The notes: generated by a model from the letters alone, not told the origin. A stretch of DNA of 64,000 bases from CAMCYM01 sp964405405 (GCA_964405405.1 CAYONT010000002.1:1-64000), one strand, 5' to 3'. Numbered from the stretch's first letter, positions 34,943 through 43,631 are shown. A program made the numbers and translations.

Positions 34943-36583
34943 ATGTCAAACGGTCATTTCCGTGTTCCTAAACCCATCAACGAACCAGTCCTGTCGTATG
35001 CACCGCATTCCCAAGAGCGAAAGGCGCTCCTCGATGCCTACTGGGATATGTACCACCGGCCCCAGTGGGATGTACCGATGTACATCGGAGCCGATGAGAT
35101 TCGGACGAACGACAAGCGTCCCATGTCGCCGCCGCATGACCACAGCCATGTGATCGGCCACTTCAACTACGGAGACGCCTCGCACGTTCGTGCAGCTATT
35201 GATGCAGCTTTGTCTGCACGTGAACGGTGGTCGATGATGCCCTGGCAAGACCGAGCTGCCATTTTCTTGAAGGCTGCAGACTTGATTGCAGGCCCCTACC
35301 GGGCGAAAATCAATGCTGCAACCATGTTGGCACAGTCAAAATCTGCTTACCAAGCAGAAATCGATGCGGCATGTGAGTTGATTGATTTCTTGCGTTTTAA
35401 CGCGTTTTATCTTCAAGAAATCCAAGAAATCCAACCGGAAAGCGCTCCTGGAATTTGGAATCGTCTAGAATTCCGACCATTGGAGGGGTTTGTGTTTGCC
35501 ATCACCCCCTTCAACTTCACAGCGATTGCAGGAAATCTGCCTGCCTCTGCCGCTTTGATGGGCAATGTTGTGGTTTGGAAACCGGCGGACAGTCAAGTAT
35601 TTAGCGCACAAGTGGTGATGGAAGTGTTCCTGGCAGCCGGCCTGCCCGCTGGTGTGATCAACCTCATCACCGTGGATGGACCGGTGGCCGGGGAAGTGGT
35701 GTTCGGACATCGGGATTTTTCGGGCCTCCATTTCACAGGTTCCACCCAAGTGTTTCAACAACTCTGGAAAACCATTGGCACCCAAATCCAACGTTACAGG
35801 AGCTATCCCCGCATCGTGGGGGAAACGGGGGGAAAGGACTTTGTACTCGCCCATTCCTCAGCCGACCTAGATGCTTTGGTTGCGGGTTGTATTCGTGGTG
35901 CATTTGAACTTCAAGGTCAGAAGTGCAGCGCAGCCTCTCGAGCATACATTCCTGAGACACTCTGGTCCGCTTTTTGGGATAAAATGTCGCGGGAATTGTC
36001 CACGGTTCAAATCGGCCCCCCCAGTGACTTGAGCAACTTCGTCAATGCAGTCATCGATCGAAACGCTTTCAACAAAATCAAAGGCTACATCGACTGGGTC
36101 AAAGAGCAACCGCATTCTGTGGCAGAAGTGATTTGGGGAGGCGGAACCAATGATGAAGTAGGTTACTTCATTGAACCCACCGTGATCAAGACCACAGATC
36201 CCCAATTCCGAACGATGGTGGAGGAGATTTTTGGGCCGGTTCTCACCATTTATGTATATCCTGACGCAGAGTTCGAGAGCATTTTGGATCGAATTGATTC
36301 CACAAGTGACTATGCATTGACAGGAGCCATTTTTGCACAAGACCGTTATGCCATAGTTGCCGCAACACAGCGTTTGGTACAATCAGCAGGCAATTTCTAC
36401 ATCAACGACAAGCCTACTGGTGCGGTGGTTGGGCAACAACCCTTCGGAGGAGCCCGTGGATCAGGTACAAATGACAAAGCGGGGAGTGCCTTGAATTTGT
36501 TGCGTTGGGTAAGTCCGAGAACCATCAAAGAAACCCTCGTACCCCCAACCGATTATCGTTATCCCTTCTTGAAGTCAGAATAA
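34943..36583 (+). CDS. pruA: L-glutamate gamma-semialdehyde (1-pyrroline-5-carboxylate) dehydrogenase
   Basis: 546 residues, the group II length. The N-terminus has PINEPVLSYAPHSQERKALL typical of eukaryote-like P5CDH. Motifs: FNFTAIAGNLPASAALMGN, VVWKPADSQVFSA, LHFTGSTQVFQQLW, RIVGETGGKDFVLAHSSA, and the catalytic Cys near residue 326 in ELQGQKCSAASRAYIP. It oxidises glutamate semialdehyde to glutamate with NAD in proline catabolism. No proline dehydrogenase is nearby. The ATG at 34943 fits the family N-terminus. Confidence 0.95.
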   Translation: MSNGHFRVPKPINEPVLSYAPHSQERKALLDAYWDMYHRPQWDVPMYIGADEIRTNDKRPMSPPHDHSHVIGHFNYGDASHVRAAIDAALSARERWSMMPWQDRAAIFLKAADLIAGPYRAKINAATMLAQSKSAYQAEIDAACELIDFLRFNAFYLQEIQEIQPESAPGIWNRLEFRPLEGFVFAITPFNFTAIAGNLPASAALMGNVVVWKPADSQVFSAQVVMEVFLAAGLPAGVINLITVDGPVAGEVVFGHRDFSGLHFTGSTQVFQQLWKTIGTQIQRYRSYPRIVGETGGKDFVLAHSSADLDALVAGCIRGAFELQGQKCSAASRAYIPETLWSAFWDKMSRELSTVQIGPPSDLSNFVNAVIDRNAFNKIKGYIDWVKEQPHSVAEVIWGGGTNDEVGYFIEPTVIKTTDPQFRTMVEEIFGPVLTIYVYPDAEFESILDRIDSTSDYALTGAIFAQDRYAIVAATQRLVQSAGNFYINDKPTGAVVGQQPFGGARGSGTNDKAGSALNLLRWVSPRTIKETLVPPTDYRYPFLKSE

Positions 36584-36611
36584 AAAAAGGGGGGCAATCG
36601 CCCCCCTTTTT
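36582..36611. terminator. Bidirectional rho-independent terminator
   Basis: A stem GGGGGGC-aatc-GCCCCCC flanked by A and T runs on both sides serves pruA (plus) and possibly the convergent 201-aa gene (minus). It overlaps the pruA stop codon. Confidence 0.88.
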
Positions 36612-36628
36612 CTTGAACTTCATCGAAA

Positions 36629-37234
36629 TCATTTGTCTGCTTCCTCAGCATGCAGTGATGCTTGAATGGCATTCGTCTCCTCCTGTTCCGTGAGTGGTTC
36701 ACCATCATCGTCATAACGTGGGGTGGGAATCGCGGACATATCGACTGCCACGTGCCGACCTCCTGCCATGGAACGGAACTCTTCATCGTATGGAGACGTG
36801 AGCATTCCATCTGCATCCAACCACTTGGTCAGGATCAGAAACTTTTCCTTTTTTCCAGCGCGGCCTACCGTCTCCAATTTGCCATGGACTGTTCGCAACC
36901 GAAATGCGCTGTTCAAGATACTAGCTCGAGCAGAACCTTCTTGGTCCGAGGTCAGTTTGTAAATCGACATGGCATCATCGATCAACTCCTTGTACGTCAT
37001 GGGGCGGTTCCGAGCCCGTAGGCGCTTCAGTATGAAGTTGCCCCAAACACTCTTGGGTCCACGCTTCCGCTGCAGAGCACCTGAGTGTACACTCACAGTT
37101 CGGCGTGCCGGAAGTGGCTCACCAGTGAGCTTCACCAACATCTCTTCGACATGGCTCAATTGGCCGATGAGCCGGCCACGCTCCTGTTCATAGAAGCGCC
37201 TCATGTCTTGCAATTCCTTCTGACTAAAATCCAT
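36629..37234 (-). CDS. Unrecognised 201-residue protein, possible winged-helix/HARE-HTH-like DNA-binding protein
   Basis: I do not recognise the family. Residues 1-40 form a charged coiled coil (SQKELQDMRRFYEQERGRLI, LSHVEEMLVKLTG). Residues about 55-140 look like a winged-helix unit: basic KRGPKSVWGNFILKRLRARN, then RPMTYKELIDDAMSIY, ARASILNSAFRLRTVHGKLE and a hairpin VGRAGKKEKFLILTKW. The sequence RPMTYKELIDDAM resembles HARE-HTH domains. The tail (about 145-201) is acidic and contains RSMAGGRHVAVDMSAIPTPR. The strong repeat-flanked promoter immediately upstream would suit an autoregulated DNA-binding protein; that is inference. The ATG at 37234 is the first in the frame. Confidence 0.7.
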   Translation of the reverse strand: MDFSQKELQDMRRFYEQERGRLIGQLSHVEEMLVKLTGEPLPARRTVSVHSGALQRKRGPKSVWGNFILKRLRARNRPMTYKELIDDAMSIYKLTSDQEGSARASILNSAFRLRTVHGKLETVGRAGKKEKFLILTKWLDADGMLTSPYDEEFRSMAGGRHVAVDMSAIPTPRYDDDGEPLTEQEETNAIQASLHAEEADK

Positions 37235-37255
37235 GGTTTAAAAATGTGTTACAAC

Positions 37256-37348
37256 ATAACGCAACGTATCTCGCAACGCATTGCTATGTCTTTGTTTGAC
37301 TTGACGACAGGGCAAAATTAATGCGTTTCAATAACGCAACAAATCTCG
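37256..37348 (-). repeat. Pair of 18-bp direct repeats around a promoter
   Basis: Copies at 37256-37273 and 37331-37348 (plus strand ATAACGCAACxxATCTCG, differing only at the two x positions), 75 nt apart start to start. Each begins next to a short inverted repeat: GTTA-caaca-TAAC at 37248-37260 and GCGTT-tcaat-AACGC at 37323-37337. The distal copy overlaps the -33 box; the proximal copy lies in the probable leader. Confidence 0.8.
37313..37343 (-). promoter_or_regulatory. Bacteroidota-type promoter of the 201-aa gene
   Basis: On the minus strand, TTTG (37343-37340) is separated by exactly 19 nt from TAATTTTG (37320-37313). This fits the phylum consensus TTTG-N19-TAnnTTTG, upstream of the ATG at 37234. 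Transcription should begin near 37306, giving a leader of about 70 nt. Confidence 0.75.
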
Positions 37349-37438
37349 ACGTAGTTTTTTGTGTTTTTTTTCACGGATGTACTGCTACAATCAATAATCA
37401 ATGATTGGTGATCGAAGCGAACGCAGCCCGTGGCCCAT

Positions 37439-37470
37439 AAAAAAGGCCATGCCCCTTGCGGTGCATGGCC
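37439..37470 (-). terminator. Rho-independent terminator of RNase P RNA
   Basis: Stem GGCCATGC/GCATGGCC with a T run on the minus strand (six A on the plus strand), directly after the 3' end of the RNA. Between 37350 and 37438 I see nothing else. Confidence 0.85.
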
Positions 37471-37476
37471 CCCTTC

Positions 37477-37827
37477 GCCATCTTCTCCTGTAAGCCAGAT
37501 TCTGTCTCTTGGCACGCAGCCAAGTGTCCACCATTGATCTGATGCGATCTACCCCCTGACTCGGGCGGGTCGCCCTCAAACGCCAGTGTATATGATCTTG
37601 CAGCCCGCAAGGTTTACCAAGCACGAAAATCACTTTTCGTCTGGTGGGCTCTTACCCCACCTTTTCACCCTTACCTGTACCCCATTCGAGGCCATCGGCG
37701 GTTTGAGTTTCTGCAGCACTTTCTGTGACGCTTTGAAGCGCCCCTCCCCTTTCAAGGAGTGCGGTACCCTATGCTGTCCGGACTTTCCTCCCCCGTTGCC
37801 GGAGGCGGTGGACGCAGAGAAGATGGG
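37477..37827 (-). ncRNA. rnpB: RNase P RNA (bacterial type A)
   Basis: On the minus strand the conserved 5' block GAGGAAAGTCCGGACA lies near 37780-37795. The P15/L15 block AGGGTGAAAAGGTGGGGTAA and AGAGCCCACC lie near 37645-37675, and the 3' block GACAGAATCTGGCTTACAGG near 37488-37507. The P1 helix closes the molecule: CCATCTTCTC (37826-37817) pairs with GAGAAGATGG (37487-37478). The 5' end abuts the stop codon of the M28 peptidase gene, so its promoter must lie in that coding sequence; a TAACTTGG box at 37841-37834 (minus) is a weak candidate. It processes tRNA 5' ends with RnpA. Confidence 0.93.
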
Positions 37828-39144
37828 TCAGTCCCAAGTTACTTTCAATACCATAGGCTTGCCATTTCGTTCGATTTCTATTTCTGTGGTCATTCCCGGC
37901 TCCAAGATGCCCAAGATCTCCATGTAATCATAGAGGTCTTCAATGGCCGTGTCCCCCATTTTCCTTATGATATCCCCTCGTTGAATTCCAGCTTTTGCTG
38001 CAGGGCGGCCCGCTGTTACACCATCGATCTTTACGCCTGTTTGACCGTACATGTAATCTGGAATCACCCCCAAAGTCACTTTGAAACTCGGTGACTTTTG
38101 CCTTTGTGTGGTGTCTTGTGTTGCGACAAATGGCCATTCCTTTTCTTGTTCCAATGCGCGAACCAACCGGTCTACCAAGGCATGCACCTTCATCATGCCT
38201 GCATAGTCGAGCTTCTCCTCAGTGTCAGTTGGTTTATGATAATCAGCATGTTGTCCCGTGAAAAAGTGAAGCACAGGAATGTTTTCTAAGTAAAATGAAG
38301 TGTGATCGCTGGGGCCCACTCCATCTGTGCTGGGAACCAAAACCAACCCTTCAGTGTTGCAGGAATCCAACAAGGCTTGCCATCTGGGACTGGTTCCCGT
38401 TCCATAGACGGCCAGGGAATCCCCGTGCATCCTACCTACCATGTCCAAGTTGATCATGTAACGGATGGAATCCAATCGAACCGTAGGATTCTCGCAGAAG
38501 AAATTGGACCCGATCAACCCCTTTTCTTCGCCCGAAAACGCTGCAAAAAGCAAGGGATGTTCCACAGGTTGGTCCATCAAACCCTCAGCCAATGCCAGCA
38601 TGACCGCAACGCCCGAGGCATTGTCATCTGCTCCGGGATGAGGAGCTGGATCCCCTCGATGGAGCGATGCATCCCCGCCCATTCCCAGATGGTCATAATG
38701 GGCGGCGATCACACCCCATTTCCCAGAATACGCAGGTATAGCATACAAAACATTGTAACCGCGCGTCTCTTGCACCAGTGCCATTCCCATTTGAGCAATC
38801 CCTTCCTCTGGCTCATGGACCTGCATCGGCGGATGGGGTTTGAACGAGAAGGGTTGAAAAGCCAAACTGTCGCCTTTCGCCAGCAACCCCAGAGCCTGAA
38901 AGGAACTATCAATGTAGGATGCAGCCGCCCATTCACCAGGCGTGCCGGTCTCACGGCCAGCCATTTCTTGGGACGTTAATCGAACGACGCGCTCTCGCAG
39001 AAGGGCTTCCACTTCTTGGGGCGACTTCTTAGGGGGAGCATCGGAACCAGTGGGATGGCACGCGGAGAGCAACCCCGAGCCGACCGCTGCGCAAAACAGA
39101 ACCCTGGAGAAGCTGAGATCGAAATCAAAGAGTCGAAAGGACAT
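37828..39144 (-). CDS. M28-family metallopeptidase lipoprotein with C-terminal PDZ domain
   Basis: 438 residues. The signal ends in lipobox LLSAC (Cys about 29). The M28 domain (about 90-330) has the two-zinc ligand set in AAHYDHLGMG, HPGADDNASG, FSGEEKGLIG, INLDMVG and HFFTGQHADYHKPTDTEE. A PDZ-like domain (about 345-438) has YGQTGVKIDGVTAGRPAAKA and GIQRGDIIRKMGDTAIEDLY. M28 enzymes are aminopeptidases acting on extracytoplasmic peptides. The ATG at 39144 precedes the signal. It diverges from the TolB-like gene with 32 nt between starts; its stop abuts rnpB. Confidence 0.92.
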   Translation of the reverse strand: MSFRLFDFDLSFSRVLFCAAVGSGLLSACHPTGSDAPPKKSPQEVEALLRERVVRLTSQEMAGRETGTPGEWAAASYIDSSFQALGLLAKGDSLAFQPFSFKPHPPMQVHEPEEGIAQMGMALVQETRGYNVLYAIPAYSGKWGVIAAHYDHLGMGGDASLHRGDPAPHPGADDNASGVAVMLALAEGLMDQPVEHPLLFAAFSGEEKGLIGSNFFCENPTVRLDSIRYMINLDMVGRMHGDSLAVYGTGTSPRWQALLDSCNTEGLVLVPSTDGVGPSDHTSFYLENIPVLHFFTGQHADYHKPTDTEEKLDYAGMMKVHALVDRLVRALEQEKEWPFVATQDTTQRQKSPSFKVTLGVIPDYMYGQTGVKIDGVTAGRPAAKAGIQRGDIIRKMGDTAIEDLYDYMEILGILEPGMTTEIEIERNGKPMVLKVTWD

Positions 39145-39150
39145 CAGGTG

Positions 39151-39158
39151 TAGTTTTG
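39151..39158 (+). promoter_or_regulatory. Candidate -7 box (TAGTTTTG)
   Basis: A perfect TAnnTTTG match in the 32-nt spacer between the divergent M28 and TolB-like genes, 18 nt before the ATG at 39177. No -33 TTTG at normal spacing. Confidence 0.35.
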
Positions 39159-39176
39159 CCCAAAATTCGACATTTC

Positions 39177-40292
39177 ATGAAGCCGAACTACCTTCCCTGC
39201 GCCGCATGTTTGATTTTATTGCTCGGGGTTCCGGCCTTGGGTTGGGTTGAAGGGGCGAAAGGACAACAGGTCTTGGCTACTGACTCTTTGCGATATGCAG
39301 GGGAGGGCCACTTGCGCAACGTTCGTCAACTCACTTTTGGAGGTGACAATGCCGAAGCCTATTGGTCCTTTTCAGGTGATCATTTGGTTTTCCAAGCGAC
39401 GGTTGCCGCATGGGGAACGGCTTGTGACCAAATTTTTTTGATGCCAGTAGACAGTGACTACGAACCTTCTTCTTCTCTTCCTCGGGAGATGGTTCGTATT
39501 TCACCCGGGACAGGTCGAACCACTTGTGCCTATTTCATGCCGGGAGACACGACCATTGTTTTTGCGTCGACCCACGGGGCCGATGAAGCTTGTCCTGCGG
39601 TGCCGCCCCGTGGTCCCAAGGGGGAGTATGTTTGGCCCATCTATCCGACCTACGACTTGTACACAGCCGACCGAAAGGGCCAGGCAGTGACCCAGCTGAC
39701 CGCAACACCGGGATATGATGCCGAAGCCACCGTAAGCCCCAAAGGGGACCGGATGGTCTTTACCAGCATGCGGACCGGGGATTTGGAGTTGTTCACTTGC
39801 GCCTTGGATGGCAGTGACATCCGACAGGTCACATCAGAATTGGGATACGATGGGGGCGCGTTCTTCTCCCCGGACGGAGAATGGCTGGTTTGGCGAGCCA
39901 GTCGCCCGAAAACCCCGGAGGAGCAGAACCACTATAGGTCTCTGCTTTCTCAGGGTTTGGTGGAACCGACCGACATGGAGTTGTTCATCGGCCGGGTGGA
40001 TGGAAGTGAAACCCGACAACTCACGAACCTGGGCGGGGCCAACTGGGCACCATTCTTCCACCCATCCGGCAAGAAAATTCTCTTCTGTAGCAACCACCAT
40101 ACCGGAGGATTCCCTTTCAATCTCTTCATGATCGACACGGATGGGAATCAATTGGAACAAGTTACTTTTGATCAAGCATTTGACTCTTTCCCCATGTTTT
40201 CCCCGGATGGAAAGCGTCTTGTGTTTGCTTCGAACCGGAACAACGGCCGAACGCGCAGCACGAACTTGTTTGTAGCAGATTGGTTGGACTGA
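39177..40292 (+). CDS. Exported TolB-like/PD40 beta-propeller protein
   Basis: 371 residues. The signal peptide (about 1-31, MKPNYLPCAACLILLLG) is followed by repeated WD40-like PD40 units: RNVRQLTFGGDNAEAYWSFS, AVTQLTATPGYDAEATVSPK, DIRQVTSELGYDGGAFFSPD, ETRQLTNLGGANWAPFFHPS and QLEQVTFDQAFDSFPMFSPD. The units form a TolB-type beta-propeller. No C-terminal peptidase domain is present, so it is likely a periplasmic binding or scaffold protein. The ATG at 39177 precedes the signal; the in-frame TTG at 39156 is part of the candidate -7 box. Confidence 0.85.
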   Translation: MKPNYLPCAACLILLLGVPALGWVEGAKGQQVLATDSLRYAGEGHLRNVRQLTFGGDNAEAYWSFSGDHLVFQATVAAWGTACDQIFLMPVDSDYEPSSSLPREMVRISPGTGRTTCAYFMPGDTTIVFASTHGADEACPAVPPRGPKGEYVWPIYPTYDLYTADRKGQAVTQLTATPGYDAEATVSPKGDRMVFTSMRTGDLELFTCALDGSDIRQVTSELGYDGGAFFSPDGEWLVWRASRPKTPEEQNHYRSLLSQGLVEPTDMELFIGRVDGSETRQLTNLGGANWAPFFHPSGKKILFCSNHHTGGFPFNLFMIDTDGNQLEQVTFDQAFDSFPMFSPDGKRLVFASNRNNGRTRSTNLFVADWLD

Positions 40293-40297
40293 TCTCT

Positions 40298-40888
40298 ATG
40301 GCTATTTATGCACTGAACAAGCCTTTCGGAGTGTTGAGTCAATTCAGCGACGAAGGAGCGCGTGCTGGATGGGGCTCTTTGTCCCTTGGGCTGACCAAGG
40401 ACACCTACGCTATTGGAAGGTTGGATGCAGACAGCGAGGGCCTATTGTTGCTGAGCGATGAGCGGGAGATGAACGGAAAACTCCTCAACCCTCAGCGTCC
40501 ACATAGCCGAACCTATTGGGTTCAGGTGGAAGGAACACCAACAGATGAAAAATTGAAGCGTTTGGGGCAACCCCTCGAGCTTCGGATCCAGGGAAAGGCC
40601 TTTCGTACCCGGCCATGTGAAGTGTTCACCATCGAAGAAGCTGATGGCATTCCACCGCGAAACCCTCCTATTCGGATGCGTAAATCCATTCCTACGGCAT
40701 GGATCGGCATGGTTCTGCATGAAGGAAAGAACCGGCAGGTGCGAAGGATGACAGCTGCCGTGGGAATGCCCACCCTTCGATTGATCCGGGCTGCATGGGG
40801 TCCCTTGACGCTAAGGGACCTTGGGCTAGTTCCCGGGGAGGTTCGCTTGTTGACAGAATGGGAGCGAAATCAATTGTTGAAGACATGA
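40298..40888 (+). CDS. Pseudouridine synthase, RluE-like (23S rRNA)
   Basis: 196 residues, the short RsuA/RluE form without an S4 domain. Motifs: ALNKPFGVLSQFS, catalytic Asp in YAIGRLDADSEGLLLLS, SRTYWVQVEG, and MVLHEGKNRQVRRMTAAVG near the end followed by LRLIRAAWG. It converts uridine to pseudouridine in rRNA; the exact position is not provable, RluE (U2457) being the nearest pattern. The ATG at 40298 follows the preceding stop by 5 nt. Its stop overlaps the acyltransferase start (ATGA). Confidence 0.9.
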   Translation: MAIYALNKPFGVLSQFSDEGARAGWGSLSLGLTKDTYAIGRLDADSEGLLLLSDEREMNGKLLNPQRPHSRTYWVQVEGTPTDEKLKRLGQPLELRIQGKAFRTRPCEVFTIEEADGIPPRNPPIRMRKSIPTAWIGMVLHEGKNRQVRRMTAAVGMPTLRLIRAAWGPLTLRDLGLVPGEVRLLTEWERNQLLKT

Positions 40889-41613
40889 GGGCTTTGTTTC
40901 GGACTTGGGTGGCACTGGTTTGGTCTGTGGTTTGCTGTGCCATAGGACTGGTGGTGCTTTATGGCAAGCGAAGCGCCTCAGGGTGGGTACTTCACCGGAT
41001 TGGCGGGATACTGTGGAGCCAGAATTTGTTGCGTTGGGTCAGTTCCCAGCCTCTGGAGATTCAGGGACCAGAGGGGATTCCTGCCACCGAATGGTTTCCC
41101 AAACGGGCCATCTACATCGGCAATCACGTCAGCCAATTGGACATCAATGCTGTTTTTGGAGCCATTCCCCACCCGGTGGTATTCCTAGCCAAGGAATCGA
41201 TTCGACGCATCCCATTGCTCGGTGCCGTGAACGCACGTGCAGGAACGGTTTTTGTCGAGCGAGGCAACAAGGAAAGCGCGATTCGCGCGGCACAGGCACT
41301 GCTGCGGACTTTGGATCAGGGCAAGGTGGTGTTCGTTTTTCCTGAAGGGACGCGGTCAACTGACGGCACGTTGCAGCCTTTCAAGTCGGGGGCATTTCAT
41401 CTGGCCTTGCAAGCAGGCGTTCCCATCGTTCCGATTCACATCGATGGCACTTTTGAGATGTTGCCCAAGGGCAGGCTCTGGATTCGGAAGGGGCGGGTGC
41501 GCGTGAGGGTGGGGGTTCCCTTGGAGGCGCCCCCTGGAGATGGGGGGAATCGGGTGGAGCAATGGACGTCCATGGGGCAAGCTGCGGTTCAGGATTTGGC
41601 TTGCGAAGCCTGA
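40885..41613 (+). CDS. plsC: 1-acyl-sn-glycerol-3-phosphate acyltransferase
   Basis: 242 residues. An N-terminal membrane segment (VALVWSVVCCAIGLVVLYG) precedes the acyltransferase domain with NHVSQLDINAVF (the HxxxxD motif), GTVFVERG, VFPEGTRSTDGTLQPFKSGA and PIVPIHIDGT. It acylates lysophosphatidic acid at the inner membrane. The start overlaps the pseudouridine synthase stop by 4 nt. The 3' end overlaps that of fadH by 25 nt in convergent orientation. Confidence 0.92.
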   Translation: MRALFRTWVALVWSVVCCAIGLVVLYGKRSASGWVLHRIGGILWSQNLLRWVSSQPLEIQGPEGIPATEWFPKRAIYIGNHVSQLDINAVFGAIPHPVVFLAKESIRRIPLLGAVNARAGTVFVERGNKESAIRAAQALLRTLDQGKVVFVFPEGTRSTDGTLQPFKSGAFHLALQAGVPIVPIHIDGTFEMLPKGRLWIRKGRVRVRVGVPLEAPPGDGGNRVEQWTSMGQAAVQDLACEA

Positions 41614-43631
41614 GCCAAGTTCCGCGCGCAGATCCAGCCTTCCCGAATGGCACGGGCTGCGTCGATTTTGTGGGCATCTCGTGCACCGCCAATCACGTGG
41701 ACCCGGGTATTTGATGGCCAAACAAAGCTGGAAGGGGAATGGGAAATTTGGCCTATGCACACCACCACGTGGTCCACAGCCGCCAACTGGACCTGTCCTT
41801 GGGCGTCGAGGTAATGCAGGCCCGCATCATCCACCCGCAAATACGTTACCCCCGGCTCCCACCCGATTCCGCGTTGGCGCATCGTCGCGCGATGAATCCA
41901 ACCGGTGGTCTTCCCCAACCCCTCCCCCAACTTGCCTGGACTGCGCTGAAACAGGGTCACGGACCGCCGGGGAATGCGGGCGGAAGGAGGCACCAAGGCA
42001 CCAGGAGCAGCCAAGGTCTGGTCCACGCCCCAGACGGAATGGAATCCCGCACCATCCGCGTCATGGGTCAAAAAATCTGCGACATCGATTCCGATGCCTC
42101 CCGCCCCCAAAACCGCAACCCGATCCCCCACAGCAACCTTCCCTTGGAGCAATTCTGTGTAGCCCAACACCTTTGGATGATCGCTCCCCTCAATTTCCAA
42201 GGGACGGGGACGAATCCCCGCGGCCCACACCACGTCATCAAATGAATTCTCTTCCTCGGAAATGGACTCCCAAGGAGTGTTCCAACGACAGTTGACCCCA
42301 GCGTTTTCAAGCCGATTCAGGAAATAGCGAATGGTATGATGAAAGTCGGATTTTCCGGGAATTTTTTGTGCCAACAAAAACTGTCCCCCTGGCTCGGGGG
42401 CAGCGTCAAAAAGGGTAACGTCATGTCCCCACGCTGCAGCTTCAGCGGCACAGGAAAGACCTGCTGGGCCAGCGCCAATCACTGCCACCCGCCGGCGCTG
42501 ATCCTTCGGCAACACCACAGGACGGTCGTACACATGTTCCCATCCCGCCCGAGGATTCACCAAGCAAGATGCGGTCTTGCCTGTGAAAACATGGTCCAAG
42601 CATGACTGATTGCATCCGATGCAGGTGTTGATTTCCTGAGGACGACCTGCCTTTGCTTTTCGGACCAAATTCGGATCAGCCAAGAAAGGTCTTGCCATGG
42701 AAACCATATCAGCATCACCGGACTGAAGCACTTGCTCGCATTGTTCCGGCGATTGAAAGCGGTTTGAAGTAACCACCGGAACACCCACGTGAGACCGAAG
42801 TTGTGCCGAAGCAAAGGCGAACGCCCCCGGCGGAACCAGAGTGGCGATGGTCGGTACCCGGCTTTCATGCCAGCCTATTCCTGTATTGAATACCTGAACC
42901 CCCGCCTCCTGCAAAGCCTCTGCAGTTCGCAATACATCCTGCCAAGGGCTACCGTTTGGAACCAGATCTAACAGGCTAATCCGAAACATGAGCAAGAAAT
43001 CCCTACCAACAACCGCACGGGTATTGCGAACAATCTCCACGGCCATCCGCATTCGGTTCTCGGCACTCCCCCCCCAAGCATCGACTCGCAGGTTGGACGC
43101 CGGACTCAAAAACTGGTTGATGAGATAGCCTTCAGAGCCCATGATTTCGACCCCGTCATAGCCGGCCTTTTGCGCCCAAAGAGCAGCCTCTGCGAAATCG
43201 GAGATGGTTCGCCGGATGCCCCTAGGTCGGAGAGCCCGAGGTTTGAAACGGTTAATGGGAGACTTGACCGAAGAGGCGGAGACACACCAAGGTTGAAAAC
43301 TGCTCCTCCCACCATGCAGCAGTTGCATCAAAATCCGGCCACCCGCCTCATGCACCGCCTCGGTGATGGCCCGGTGCTTCCGAGCGTGGTGGGCCATGCT
43401 CATGCGCGCGCCTCCTGGGAACAAAGTACCCTCCAAGTTGGGGGAATGCCCACCCGAGACCATGAGCCCAACTCCGCCTTCCGCGCGTTCAGCATAAAAC
43501 TGCGCCAAATACGCTGCCCCCCTTCGATGCTCTTCCCACCCGAGGTGCATACTCCCCATCAAAATCCGGTTGGGTACCTCGAAAGCCCCCAAATTCAGTG
43601 GCGAAAACAAATGTGGATAGCGTTCTGACAT
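41589..43631 (-). CDS. fadH: NADPH-dependent 2,4-dienoyl-CoA reductase-like (FadH)
   Basis: 680 residues. The N-terminal Old Yellow Enzyme barrel (about 1-355) starts LFSPLNLGAFEVPNRILMGS and has AQKAGYDGVEIMGSEGYLIN and FLSPASNLRVDAWGGSAENR. The 4Fe-4S cysteines lie in CIGCNQSCLDHVFTGKTASC. FAD/NADPH-binding domains follow (about 385-680; VAVIGAGPAGLSCAAEAAAW, VAVLGAGGIGIDVADFL). This is the E. coli FadH layout and length; it reduces 2,4-dienoyl-CoA in unsaturated fatty acid degradation. Substrate is inferred. It lies 12 nt after the 1487-residue gene and could end the tpiA operon. Confidence 0.88.
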   Translation of the reverse strand: MSERYPHLFSPLNLGAFEVPNRILMGSMHLGWEEHRRGAAYLAQFYAERAEGGVGLMVSGGHSPNLEGTLFPGGARMSMAHHARKHRAITEAVHEAGGRILMQLLHGGRSSFQPWCVSASSVKSPINRFKPRALRPRGIRRTISDFAEAALWAQKAGYDGVEIMGSEGYLINQFLSPASNLRVDAWGGSAENRMRMAVEIVRNTRAVVGRDFLLMFRISLLDLVPNGSPWQDVLRTAEALQEAGVQVFNTGIGWHESRVPTIATLVPPGAFAFASAQLRSHVGVPVVTSNRFQSPEQCEQVLQSGDADMVSMARPFLADPNLVRKAKAGRPQEINTCIGCNQSCLDHVFTGKTASCLVNPRAGWEHVYDRPVVLPKDQRRRVAVIGAGPAGLSCAAEAAAWGHDVTLFDAAPEPGGQFLLAQKIPGKSDFHHTIRYFLNRLENAGVNCRWNTPWESISEEENSFDDVVWAAGIRPRPLEIEGSDHPKVLGYTELLQGKVAVGDRVAVLGAGGIGIDVADFLTHDADGAGFHSVWGVDQTLAAPGALVPPSARIPRRSVTLFQRSPGKLGEGLGKTTGWIHRATMRQRGIGWEPGVTYLRVDDAGLHYLDAQGQVQLAAVDHVVVCIGQISHSPSSFVWPSNTRVHVIGGARDAHKIDAARAIREGWICARNLAQASQAKS

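Noticed and set aside
37350..37438. AT-rich stretch after rnpB that could be another small RNA
   Set aside because: No conserved structure beyond the rnpB terminator itself was seen.
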